DNA from: Haliotis asinina
Taxonomy: Eukaryota > Mollusca > Gastropoda > Lepetellida > Haliotidae
NCBI RefSeq assembly: GCF_037392515.1
Contig: NC_090280.1
Span: forward strand, 28,711,118-28,775,117
Reading direction: 5' to 3'
Length of the DNA stretch: 64,000 nt
The position numbers and the translations under genes were made by a program. The notes under the pieces were generated by a model, which worked only from the letters and a program-made list of their open reading frames with translations, was not told the DNA's origin and searched no databases. How positions within the stretch are numbered: the stretch's first letter is position 1; each line of letters opens with the position of its first letter. Of the stretch, positions 1-10,295 are shown piece after piece.

Positions 1-2
1 AT

Positions 3-767
3 GTTGATACTTATATTCCTAACCCGTTGAGATGTTTCAAATGCCAAAGGTATGGTCATGGTGTTACGAACTGCACAAATGCTATTGCATGCGTTCACTG
101 CAGCGAAAAAACTCATGTTACTGAAGACTGTGACAGCAACTTTAAAAAATGCACCAACTGCTCTGGAACACATTCATCTTTTTCAAAAGAATGTCCGATC
201 TGCAAACAACAAATGGAAATTAATAAAATCAAATTCACAAGGAATCTTAGTTTTGCTGATGCAAAGAAACGTGTTGTTCACACATCAGAACCAAACGAAT
301 CCTATGCTTCAGTTGCGAGAACATCAACAAATCAAACTGTAACTTTAACAGTGTTCACTTCATCAACGCAATGCCAAACTAATTTGACATGGGTTGACAC
401 TGTTGCACCCGAAATCTACTGTCCTGACCAGTCAACGCAAACTGTTGTATCTACATCAACAACTGTTAGAGAAGAAGTTCAGTCTCGGCCATCTTCCCAG
501 GAACAATCATCATCACAGCCCATTTCCCAACCTTCCTCTGGGCATAATGGGCAGCAACTACCAAAACAAAAAATCAAACCAATAAATGAGTCTGCAAAAA
601 AATACCATAAGGCCAGAACCTCAAAAGCTGCAGAAAATACAATCCAAATTTATAATAAGTTTGGATCTTTTGAAGATATGGATGTTTCTGACAACATCCT
701 GTGTAGAGCTCGTAGCTTGTCACCCACAAAAAAGACAAGGGGTAGATCCCCAATCAATCCCCCATAG
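3..767 (+). CDS. LINE ORF1, zinc-knuckle RNA-binding protein, C-terminal part
   Basis: The frame is open from the first bases of the window, so the N-terminus lies upstream. Three cysteine-histidine knuckles follow in series: CFKCQRYGHGVTNC, CVHCSEKTHVTEDC and a third C-x2-C-x3-H-x6-C. This is the nucleic-acid-binding part of ORF1 proteins of I-type and Jockey-type LINEs, which coat the element RNA. The remainder is a Ser/Gln/Thr-rich tail ending in a basic SPTKKTRGRSP stretch. The stop at 765-767 overlaps the open frame of ORF2, which begins at 746 without a clear in-frame ATG, so ORF2 may rely on reinitiation or recoding. The part visible here has no break. Confidence 0.8.
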   Translation, partial: VDTYIPNPLRCFKCQRYGHGVTNCTNAIACVHCSEKTHVTEDCDSNFKKCTNCSGTHSSFSKECPICKQQMEINKIKFTRNLSFADAKKRVVHTSEPNESYASVARTSTNQTVTLTVFTSSTQCQTNLTWVDTVAPEIYCPDQSTQTVVSTSTTVREEVQSRPSSQEQSSSQPISQPSSGHNGQQLPKQKIKPINESAKKYHKARTSKAAENTIQIYNKFGSFEDMDVSDNILCRARSLSPTKKTRGRSPINPP

Positions 768-1753
768 AAACAGTTTCTCCATGTATTGTCCAGTGGAACT
801 GTAGAGGACTAAAAACCAACTTTAATGAATTACAGTTGTTGATTCAGGATTTACAACCATCAGCTTTCTGCTTACAGGAAACTTACCTGAAGCAGGCAGA
901 CAATTTTAACTTACGTCAGTTCATTGGATATCATTCTCTTTCTCCTCCAGGTGATAGGGCCACTGGAGGATCTTCAATCCTTGTACATCAGAATGTTATA
1001 CACAGCCCTGTCTCACTTACAACTAATCTTCAAGCCGTTGCAGTGAGACTTACTCTTCATGTTGCCTTCACTGTATGCTCGTTGTATATTCCGCCTTCTT
1101 CAACACTTCAACTGTCTGATTTGCAAGCTCTCTGTGACCAACTTCCAAAACCCTGTATAATAATGGGTGATCTCAATGGTCATAATCCACTGTGGGGTGG
1201 TACAAATATAAACACTAAAGGTAAAACACTGGAAGATTTTATTTTCAATACTGATTTGTGCATATGTAATGATGATTCGAGCACGTATCTGCATCCTGCA
1301 ACAGGCACCTACTCTTCTCTGGATCTGTCTCTTGCAGACTCTAATCTACTTAATGAATTTGAATGGTCAGTCCACGATGACCTCTGTGGAAGTGACCAGT
1401 TTCCTACTATACTGAAATCTGTCACGCCATCTGCTGTTCCTTCATCATCAAGGCGGAATGTTAAAAAAGCTAACTGGGCTTTATATGAAACACTGTGTGA
1501 TGAAAAACTTAAACCTGAACGTTTTATTGACGTTCCCGATGCTATTAAATGCTTTTCTGATGAATTGAACTCCATAGCTGATGAGTGTATTCCAAAGTCC
1601 TCTGCAGTTCCACACATAAGAAAACCATGGTTCAACGATGAATACAAACTAACTAGAAAGGCAAGGAAAAAAGCAGAACATTATTTCCGTCGCCATCCTA
1701 TGGTGCATAATTTAAATAAATTTAAAATTTTAAACGCTAAAGCGTATTTTTAA
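746..1753 (+). pseudogene. LINE ORF2, endonuclease domain
   Basis: The frame opens after a stop at 743-745 and reads VQWNCRGLKTNFNELQ, then a catalytic-type LQETY, the GDLNGHNPLWG motif and SDQFP near the end of the nuclease. These are the landmarks of the APE-like endonuclease that nicks target DNA for target-primed reverse transcription. The frame overlaps the last 20 bases of ORF1. It ends at 1753 in a stop where an intact ORF2 would run on to the reverse transcriptase, so a frameshift or stop has separated the domains. Confidence 0.85.
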
Positions 1754-1799
1754 ACAGAACAAACGCCAGTCTTGGCAAAATTATGTATCTAAAATAAAC

Positions 1800-3061
1800 T
1801 CTTGGACACCCATGTCCAAGGTATGGAACATGGTCCAGAGAATTAAGGGTAAAGGTACTAAATCTACTATCCATCATCTTAAACATGGAGATCAATTACT
1901 TCCTGATAAATCAGATATTGCAAATAAACTGGGCGAAACTCTCGCTAAACATTCTTCCTCTTTTTTAATTATATACCTAAATTTCAGCAGTATCAAAAGC
2001 AACAAGAAAAGAAAACTATTAATTTCAATTCTGATAATGGGGAAGACTATAATGAAACGCTTTCCATTCATGAACTCCATACTGCTCTTGATCAAGCTCA
2101 TGACACTGCTACTGGAGCTGATAACATACATTATCAACTCCTGAAGCATTTACCAGAATCCTGTTTAGAGACGCTCTTATCAATTTTTGATGATATTTGG
2201 ACTTCCGGGAAATTTCCTTCTTCAAGGCATGACGCTATAGTAGTACCAATACCTAAACCTGGACGTGATCATATGGATCCATTCAATTATTGTCCGATTT
2301 CGTTAATTAGCAGTGTTTGCAAGACCATGGAACGCATGATAAATAATCGACTTGTTTGGTACTTGGAAACTAATAATCTCATCACAGATACACAATGTGG
2401 TTTCCGTAAAAATAGAAGTACTGTCGATCACTTAGTGCGTTTAGAATCATTTGTTAAAAACGCACTAATTCATACACAACATGCTGTGTCTATCTTTTTT
2501 GATCCCGAAAAAGCATATGACACAACCTGGAAATATGGCATTTTGAGAGATTAACATGATTTCTGTTTGCGAGGTCGTTTGCCTGAATTCATAGCAAACT
2601 TTTGAAATGACAGACAATTTCAAGTCCGCGTGGGTTCTACCCTGTCTGATCATTACAATCAGGATCAGGGTGTTCCACAAGGCAGTATTTTGTCAGTCAC
2701 ACTTTTTAGTATCAAAATAAATAGTTTGTCAAAAGTTTTAAACGATTCAATTGATGGATCGTTATTTGTGGATGATTTTAATATTTCTTGTCGTGGTAAA
2801 AACATGCATACTATTGAACGGCAACTGCAGCTGTGCTTAAATAAAATAAATAAATGGTGTCTTGAAGACGGCTTTAAATTTTCTAAATCCAAAACTAATT
2901 GTATACCCTTTTGTAGAAAATATAAACCGCATAAAGATCCTGAACTGTTTCTAAATGGATCTCCCATAAAGGTTGTAAAGGAGGCCAAGTTCTTGGGAAT
3001 AATTTTTGACTCGCATTTAACGTTTCTACCACATATCAAATCCCTCAAACTAAATGCCTGA
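1800..3061 (+). pseudogene. LINE ORF2, reverse transcriptase domain
   Basis: The linker reads in one frame (SKVWNMVQRIKGKG) and the core in another from about 1965. Visible RT landmarks are ATGADNIHYQLLKHLP, VVPIPKPGRD, PFNYCPISLISSVCKTMER, CGFRKNRSTVDHL, SIFFDPEKAYDTTW, DQGVPQGSILS and the active-site FVDDF. Two in-frame stops interrupt the core between the DPEKAYD and GVPQGS motifs (one at 2552-2554), and the frame shifts near 3050. The usual YxDD aspartates are kept as FVDD. Confidence 0.85.
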
Positions 3062-4554
3062 AGGCACTTGACTTGTTGAAAGTCGTTTCAAATTCTAAGT
3101 GGGGAGAGGGTCAAGCTACCCTCCTGCAGCTCTATCGATCACTGATCCGGTCAAAACTTGATTATGGCTCCATTGTATATTGTGGAGCCTGTAAAAGCAA
3201 CCTAAAACTTTTAGATTCTGTTCACCACCAAGGTCTTAGACTTTGTCTTGGCTCATTTCGAACTTCACCTGTTGACAGCCTGTACGTTGAGGCTGATGAG
3301 CCATCTCTTGAGCAGCGACGTATAAAACTAGCTTTACAGTATGTAACAAAATTATATTCCAGTGAGTCAAACCCTGCATATAACTGTGTTTTCTGTTCTC
3401 TGTATGTTGAGGCTGATGAGCCATCTCTTGAGCAGCGACGTGTAAAACTAGCTTTACAGTATGTAACAAAATTATATTCCAGTGAGTCAAACCCTGCATA
3501 TAACTGTGTTTTCAGTTCTCTGTATGAGGATGTATACAAAAAGAAATCTTCTCTTGTTCCGCCTCATGGTTTAAGAATTAAACCATTTCTTTCTTCAGCC
3601 GGCATTGAGCTGGAGTGCATAGCTCCTTCCCGTCTTCTTTCTTCTCCTCCTTGGCAATTGGTTAGGCCACAGGTTGACCTAACATTAACTACATTTAAAA
3701 AATCAGAAACCAATGAATTACAGTATAAACAAGAATATAATCAATTGAAACATAAATATAACAACTGTAAATCCTTATTTACAGATGGGTCCAAGGACGG
3801 TGGCGCAGTGGCTTGTGCTACTGTCATTGGATCCAGAACAATATCTTCTATATTACCAGATAACAGTTCTATTTTTACAGCAGAAGCTAACGCCATATTA
3901 ACAGCTCTTAAATATATTCAAAGGCACCCTAAACGTAAACAATATATAATCTATTCAGACTCTTTCTTGTCTTCAGGCGATTAAAAATTTATCATGTAAA
4001 CATCCACTTTTAATTGACATTATTGAATTGTAGAATAATCTTGCTACTGGCCAATACGACATCGTCTTCTGTTGGTTACCTAGCCATGTAGGCATTTCAG
4101 GGAACACAATGGCCGATTTTGCTGCCAAGGCAGCACTCAACAAATCTGTGACACCACTTCTTATTCCATACTCAGATTACAAAGCGAACATTAGAACTTA
4201 TATACGTGATCTGATGCAAAAGAAGTGGGACACCCAAGTAGGTATAAATAACTTACATGAAATAAAACCGTATATTGGTTACACCTACTTGGGCTGTCAG
4301 TCCAGATTTGAAGAGGTCATTATGCGACGACCAGATATACGCATAAATACCTTTTGAAAGGTGAGGATCCTCCATTTTGTATCCCTTGTGATGAAAGAAT
4401 CACGGTCAAACATGTCTTGCTTGACTGCGTGGAATATTCCATCACAAGGGATACCTATTTTAAATCACGTAGTATGAAGGACCTTTTTACTAATATCAGT
4501 TCTCATTTAATTATTGGATTTTTAAAAGAATTAGATTTATTAAATGAATTGTAA
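3062..4554 (+). pseudogene. LINE ORF2, RNase H and C-terminal zinc region
   Basis: After the RT comes a thumb/linker region, then an RNase H domain with the three acidic positions in FTDGSKDGG, TAEANAILTAL and YSDS. After a shift near 3963 a fourth motif, WLPSHVGISGN, is seen. The last part holds a zinc-type cluster, CIPCDERITVKHVLLDC, typical of the C-terminus of I-clade ORF2. Another shift lies near 4355. The linker carries a near-perfect 120-base tandem duplication (3281-3520), adding 40 residues. The RNase H places the element with I/Nimb rather than CR1 or Jockey elements lacking it. Confidence 0.8.
3281..3520 (+). repeat. 120-bp tandem duplication inside LINE ORF2
   Basis: Two head-to-tail 120-base copies each encode 40 residues beginning SLYVEADEPSLEQRR. 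They differ at only a few positions, so the duplication is recent compared with the decay of the rest. It keeps frame. Confidence 0.95.
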
Positions 4555-4557
4555 ATA

Positions 4558-5090
4558 GATAATTTTTTATTAGCGGAAGTTTAAATTGGTAACTGTGCTT
4601 GTTAGTGGCTGTATCCTCAAGGGGGTTGAAGTACTGTAACACTATTGTCCTCCTGAGAGGGTACGTAAGTCCACAAACATTCAAAGTAAATTCAAACTCT
4701 CCATGTTTTTAATCGTAGAATAAGTGTCTTTTTACTGAATGGCTAGCTTTCCCGAATTGCTGACGCCTGAGGGGATGATGTAAATCCATCTAGGGTCCAT
4801 GCAGGTAGCCAAGGTACTGTAAGTCCCCATGGTCCCTAGTATGGTGATCTACCTTCAGATGTTAGCAATCTATAGCCCATTTTTATCTTGTATTGTCCTC
4901 TATAGATAAATTGTTTTAGGTATAGTTACTAGTTTTATATTCTACTCTGTGATATTCTAGTTGTTTTACTGTCCTTCGTTGACAGGTTTTATAATAGGCA
5001 TATTTTTCATTTCAGAATAAAATGTTCTCGTCACGATATGACTGAGATACTGCCGATGTGACGTTAAATGTTAACTCACTCACTAAAACT
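4558..5090 (+). other. LINE 3' UTR and tail
   Basis: Non-coding 3' region of the LINE. AATAAA is at 5016-5021. The terminal 45 bases read TACTGCCGATGTGACG, then TTAAATGTTAAC and CACTCACT repeats. This resembles the ends of both SINE families in the window. Confidence 0.7.
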
Positions 5091-5170
5091 ATCACCTGCA
5101 AACACGTATCAGCTAAAGGTATATTTCCCTTCTGAAAATTAAACGAATGCATGAAAGACGTCTTTAGAAT

Positions 5171-5359
5171 TTAGTCTTCCTTCGCTACCGAGAAATGAAG
5201 CCAGTGAGCTATAACATGCCGTCTTGAAAACTTTGCCACTAATCTACTGTTACAATGTTGACACTTATAACAATTATTTGACTTAATATGAACTGACAGA
5301 ATAGATAACTTATCTTCCATTTGTAGGTTTTTAGATATCGCAACACTCAGCGAATGCAA
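5171..5359 (-). CDS. Short ORF with one C2H2-like zinc-finger pattern
   Basis: A 62-codon frame contains YKCQHC followed by eleven residues and HVIAH, a C-x2-C-x11-H-x3-H spacing close to a C2H2 finger (usual spacing x12). No splice sites, promoter or second finger support it, and it abuts the LINE 3' end. It may be an eroded exon or chance. Not recognised. Confidence 0.15.
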   Translation of the reverse strand: MHSLSVAISKNLQMEDKLSILSVHIKSNNCYKCQHCNSRLVAKFSRRHVIAHWLHFSVAKED

Positions 5360-5649
5360 TCAGCAATTGAAAATACGCCTGGCGCAATCAAAACTGAGCT
5401 ACCGCCATATTGGCGAACAGGGGTTATTCGAGGAGTGACCATTCGCCATGTTAAGATTTCCCAGTACAACTCAGCGGGAAAACCTGTTGTTTCTTTTTCA
5501 TGTCAAATCAAGATCGCCACCTTTTGAAAGTCAGTCAACACCTGTAAACGAAACAATTTAAATACCATTGCTCGAAGCAATAGCCGTCCTCGCCGCCACT
5601 GATTAGGAGTCGCAGAACGCTGCCAAAATCCTAAGTCGTGATGATTCTT

Positions 5650-6420
5650 GACATTGTCCCCCAACAAAACAGTTGCGAGAAGATGTAATCAATGCCAGAA
5701 ACGCATAGGTGAGTATGGGAATGCGAGACTCACGTAGCTGCGGGAAAAGCAACACAAGTATACTACTTCATTCGAAATCGTCACTTCCATCGACACAGTC
5801 GCTTGCAGTGGTGTCGTTGAGTCCGGGCTTGGAACCCTAGAAACTGGAGGCGACTGTGGTTCAGTCACGAGATAGACAGCGTGTGTACCGTGGAAGAAAT
5901 GAACGTTTAGCTTTTGTTTGCAGTCAACAGCACGAAACATCTGAATTCATGGTTCCGGAGACAGCAAAGTGGTACATCAGCGAAGTCCTTGCACGTCACT
6001 TGCTTCCGATCATGGACCAGTAGAGGAAGTTTCTTCAACATGACAACGGAACTTCACGTACAGAACGCTTCACGTCTCGCTACCTTGCCAAATCTAACGT
6101 CAGTAGCTCGACATGATCTTCGGGATCTCAGATCTAAACCAGACAGAACACCAATGCGAACTCAACTTCTAGACACGCCTAAGACACTTTCACATTTTGC
6201 AAGAGGGATTTCGTCGACTTGTCCATTCTGTACCGAGCAGTAGTTGCTGCCAATGGTACCCACACAAAGCACTGACTTTGACGCCGTCTTGTGGACTCAA
6301 GTAAACAGAACAATAAATGCTGCTGTTGTGTTTGCCAACCCTTTGTCTATAGACGTGTGGATTTTCACCTCTTTACCATTGAAATTACATGGAATAACTG
6401 CTCTTAAACAAACGCAATAA
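5650..6420 (+). pseudogene. Tc1/mariner-type transposase fossil (catalytic half)
   Basis: Read across three frames, the plus strand gives a Tc1-like transposase in order: HRHSRLQWCR with NPRNWRRLWFSHE (5780-5870), QRVYRGRNERLAF (5877-5916), ETAKWYISEVLARH, KFLQHDNGTSRTERFTSRYL (6025-6090) and ISDLNQTEHQCEL (6120-6165). The last two match the Tc1 patterns around FLQQDNARPH and SPDLNPIEHLWD. The aspartate of the HDN motif survives. At least three frameshifts and several stops show an old copy. Clean terminal inverted repeats were not found. Sources: frames read by eye; family assignment from recalled Tc1 consensus. Confidence 0.75.
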
Positions 6421-6429
6421 AGTCTTCTA

Positions 6430-7860
6430 AAAATCACAGACTGGTATTCTGTGTGAAACCCATTTCCTATAATCTTCAGTTTGGAGAAGACATAATTTCA
6501 TCACAGAAAACAATGTCAATATTCACGAGAGTATCTCAACACCTTGTCCGTATTAGACAGGGCGTAGTTTACAGCGCTTTATGAGAGTACCATGAACTAT
6601 ACTCACGTTGCTCCGGCGAAGGGCGTTCGAATCCATAACTGTTATCAATCTGGATGAGCAGAATGCAAATGATGATGATGTTACTTATTCGTCTCAAGGC
6701 CTGTGCGCTCATTTTAGTCATCAAACACGATCCACTTGATGGTATCGAGATATGTCAATGTTTACAACTGTCGTGATGGGAATAAAATGGAAGTTGTCTG
6801 AATGAATATGAAGACGTCATAAATGGCCACTGTCTGAATAAATATTAACCAATTATAAACAGCAGGACGTACCAGTATGTAATCGGCTCCAGTCCGGAGA
6901 CAGCTGCTGCGATAACTGGCATTCAAACAGTCGGTCCAGTAGGACGTGTACATTGGTTGGTCTTTACGTCCATTTCGCTTACACGTCAAGACGGCAACCT
7001 GGGGCATTGTATCAGTGATGAAATCCACCACCAGCTTTACCATATTGGAAAACAAATTAGGCATTCAAGATCCAATAATTTCCCATGTGTGACTGGTCTT
7101 TAAGCTGAGAAAATTATAAAGTTTCGTCAGTCCCAGCAATCACTACCATCTCTTTCAGACCAACATCACTACTGAACCTTGTGGACACATTGATGTCATA
7201 GAGTAAAGTCACGGGACTGAGCTGCATAACGTATTATCCAATTATGTGTCTGATGTAGGCTTAAAGGAACACTTTTCCACAGTATTATCCAATCATAGCT
7301 GCAAGCCTCTTTGGACCACACTTCATCTTGTGTAGCCTCTTTAATCCTCTCAATGCTACTGGCGAACTCATTCGACAGGAGTGCAAGATAATGACATCTC
7401 CAAATAAAACTTGCAATAATTATTCAACGAGTCGGATTCACGTGTCATATGGATTGTGTATGGAATGTACTAATTCTCTGCTTTATAAATATATAATCTT
7501 CAATACCTTAAAACGAAATGCCTGCGAATTAGAATGTGATCGCCAAATTTCTCGACACGCAGTCGAAAATAACGGCCATTGTTGACTTCAAGCACACCAC
7601 GTCAAGTGGTACCAGTCTAATATTTTCTTCATAATGAAATATTTTTTGACAGTATAATCAGTATTATGTTCTTTGAAGAAGAGCAAGCTCATAAGTTTCC
7701 CATTTTTTAAAAAAATGGTAACTTTCGGGTTAAACAATTATAAACAAAACCAATCTCAATTTACATCATCGATTAGACGAACAGGAACGATCACGGCAAC
7801 GGCGGTAAACAAACAAGTTCACATACATCGCGATGCCGATGAAACCGGAAGCACGTACAC
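6430..7860. other. Intergenic, no gene seen
   Basis: AT-rich sequence with only short unsupported frames. The end of this stretch may hold the 5' UTR and promoter of the small candidate gene starting at 7864. Confidence 0.5.
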
Positions 7861-7863
7861 GGC

Positions 7864-7878
7864 ATGGCACTCGTGGAG
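7864..7878 (+). CDS. Candidate small gene, exon 1
   Basis: Five codons from ATG, ending in phase 0 before GTAAAAT. Too short to judge alone. Confidence 0.35.
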
Positions 7879-8358
7879 GTAAAATATATACGAACTGGAC
7901 AACGACCATTGATAGATTTTCTAAATTGATTCAAATTCCCATATACACCAGATCCATACTATACAGTAGAATTACCTTTCAGTCATCTTCAATTGTTTAC
8001 TGTTAGTTGTGTTCAATAGCAATTGTCATTTTTTGCTTGTGTTGTAGTATTTTTCCTCCTCAGGTTAGCCGCCGATGCATTGACCTTTACTTTAGTAAAT
8101 CCGAAGTCGAAGATTTTCTCGGTCGAGTTTTCCTGACACGGTGAGATTCATAAATTATCAGTTCTCCATAACAATAACATTATATTGTTCTGTGTATATG
8201 GTCACAAGAAGTACAACTTTGATGATTGACGATGTCATGAATGAAATCTTGCTTCCTTTCGCAGAAACGAACGAAACCGGAGCTACTATGAGAATGTAAT
8301 GACAATGATAACATTTTCTGATAAATATACTGTTACTGCAACAACGGGGGCATGGTGA
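7864..8358 (+). CDS. Candidate three-exon small protein, unrecognised
   Basis: Three short open stretches join cleanly at consensus splice sites. Exon 1 is 7864-7878 (MALVE, donor GTAAAA). Exon 2 is 8064-8140 (acceptor TTTTCCTCCTCAG, donor GTGAGA, reading VSRRCIDLYFSKSEVEDFLG and then RVFLT). Exon 3 starts at 8265 (acceptor CTTCCTTTCGCAG) and completes the split arginine codon before reading NERNRSYYEN. The predicted product is 61 residues, with introns of 185 and 124 bases and matching phases (0, then 2). No signal peptide or membrane segment is seen. The last 20 codons approach a SINE that starts near 8343, so the true 3' end may differ; GTAATG at 8296 or GTGAGC at 8355 could be further donors. 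I do not recognise the family. The case is inference from splice sites and phase only. Confidence 0.4.
8064..8140 (+). CDS. Candidate small gene, exon 2
   Basis: Seventy-seven bases between a pyrimidine-rich acceptor and a GTGAGA donor, open throughout, phase 0 in and phase 2 out. Confidence 0.45.
8265..8358 (+). CDS. Candidate small gene, exon 3 (end uncertain)
   Basis: Follows CTTCCTTTCGCAG and completes the split arginine codon. It is read here to TGA at 8356-8358, which falls at the edge of a SINE. Confidence 0.35.
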
Positions 8359-8720
8359 GCGAGCTGACTAAGGCGCTAGGCTAGTGATCCAGCGAGGTTG
8401 AGGTTTCGGGATCGTGTGACCGTGTGTAAAAACCTTGGAGTCAACTTTGTGTGCAGACTCTTTCAGTGTTGTCACAACCCCTGGTGTACAGTACACATTC
8501 CTGTGCACTTAAAAGAGCCCACGATTCCGTTGGTATGTGACCAGATGGTGGCCACAGGAACACGTGCATACACCTAGTTGCGGGTACAGCAACGTTCATC
8601 ACCCATTTGTATTTGATGTACATTTTAGCAAGATATTTAAAGAAATAAAACGCACAACACAATATGAAAAATCTATTTATGTATTTTATGGTATACATGT
8701 AGTTGTATTGAGTAAAACTG
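8343..8720 (+). mobile_element. tRNA-derived SINE, third family (SINE-C)
   Basis: Starts GGGGGCATGGTGAGCGAGCT with a degenerate B box GGTTTCGGGATCG about 55 bases later. Its body (GTGCACTTAAAAGAGCCCACG) differs from the two common families here. It ends near an A-rich AGAAATAAAA stretch. Confidence 0.5.
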
Positions 8721-9450
8721 TGTAAGAATTGTGTAAAATTGTCAGTTGTACACATCACTGAAAGACATTAATTAAAATTCGGTTATTTACACGTTGCCAA
8801 TGCATTGACAGATCCTGAGTGTTTTTGCCCATAACTATTTGGGAGAGACAGTTGTAAGTTGTTGAAAGTTGTAACCCGCTATGAAACATAAAGCATTGAC
8901 AAATCAATCATAATTATTCAGCAAGAACGTTAATTTATTGTATAAATTACGAATGTAATTCAACTTGTTCTGAAGTGAGACATATAAATTTTGCATACAT
9001 GTAATATGAACGCGATATGTATTAAACCATCCCCGATTTCATTTGAAACTATCACTGAAAATATATTTTAGTTTATAAAACATTATCTTACAGTTGCTAC
9101 GACACTGCATCGTCACAAAAAGAAAAGCATTTGCTATCTTTATATTCAGTGGACAATAAAGTAATGTGCCTAATATGAACAAAACTTCAAATAAAAGATA
9201 CTGAAAAACTTGCATCTGTAGTGTTGATCGACTACTGTTTCCGTGTCAGGGGAGCATTCAAGGTCAATCTGGTTCGTCTATATGCGAATTATGTAGACAA
9301 AAATACACCAAGAAATTGCTATGAGCTCTGATTATTCATTTTAAACAGTCATTTGTGCTCAATTGGGGTTTTGTCAGACGAAATAACTCCAATTCTGTTA
9401 ATATTCAATAGCGAATGAATTTCATCAGACAATCCCTGTCTGTGACGTCA
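8721..9450. other. Intergenic, no gene seen
   Basis: AT-rich single-copy-looking DNA. A CRE-like TGACGTCA lies at 9443-9450 just outside the next transposon. Confidence 0.5.
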
Positions 9451-10287
9451 TACCCAGCTAACACGCGACGTTCCCACAACGTTATGTTTACGTCAGGGTT
9501 TGGTTGCGTCGGGAAATGACGTAACTAGGACGTTATTAGAACGTCCTAGGATAACGTCATATCACAACCTTGCCACAACGTTACACATTACGTTCTCTCT
9601 ACGTCCTTGCAACGTATTTTTCATACTTTGGTGTAACGTACTTGTAACGTTGTCAGGACGTTCGTTTCATATATTTTGTTTACTTGACCTGTTAGAAGGT
9701 GTTTGTATTTGCAGTTGACCATCTAATTATTTATCAAGACGATATCGAATCTAGAACAACTTTTGAATAAATTTGTTTTGTTTGCTTTGTTAAATGCGTT
9801 CAACTGAAGCAAATAGATAACTTCACGTTTGAAGGTTATAAGAATGTCATTTACAGACGTTGTCACAACGTTACGGTTTACGTAACCAGGACGTCGTAAC
9901 AGCGTGTATTTCAGACCAAGGTGCAACGTTCGCATAACGTTGGGAGGACGTTCTGTCCACGGCTTGCCAGCACTGACCCGTTGGAACATCGTTACATCTT
10001 ATTCTCCTCATCCCGGAGTTTACTTGATGGAATATCATATTTAACAGGATCGAAGCATGTGATATTTTCTATTTAAATTACCATATAGATCTATCTCTTC
10101 AGTATATAATGAAGTTTATTCATAGTATTTACCTTATTTTTGTTGCATACAATTTATTATTATATTATACACTTGTTGTTGTGCTCTTGACTTCACTCAT
10201 TTCAGGGAAGTTATGAAACATGTCTCCTTCTAGATCTTTTAACCCACAAGATCCAGATTGAGGCACATTACACATGACTTCTTCATG

Positions 10288-10295
10288 TGACGTCA
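10288..10295. promoter_or_regulatory. CRE-like palindrome TGACGTCA
   Basis: Perfect 8-base CREB/ATF-type site in a locally CpG-rich stretch inside the ACGTT element, about 120 bases before a splice donor. No TATA box stands out nearby. Regulatory activity is inferred. Confidence 0.35.

Larger units (their letters stand above)
1..5090 (+). mobile_element. LINE, I/Nimb-type non-LTR retrotransposon, broken
   Basis: A nearly full non-LTR retrotransposon enters from the left edge. In order it shows the end of a zinc-knuckle ORF1, an apurinic-type endonuclease, a reverse transcriptase with FVDD core, an RNase H domain and a final CCHC-like region, then a 530-base 3' UTR. Endonuclease, RT and RNase H together point to the I/Nimb group; that is family knowledge, not a search result. 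ORF2 is split over several frames with at least five frameshifts or stops, so this copy is dead. AATAAA lies at 5016-5021 and the copy ends near 5090 in GACGTTAAATGTTAACTCAC followed by CACT repeats. Its 5' end is outside the window. Confidence 0.9.

Noticed and set aside
3222-3539. Minus frames over the LINE linker
   Set aside because: Shadows of the 120-base duplication in ORF2.
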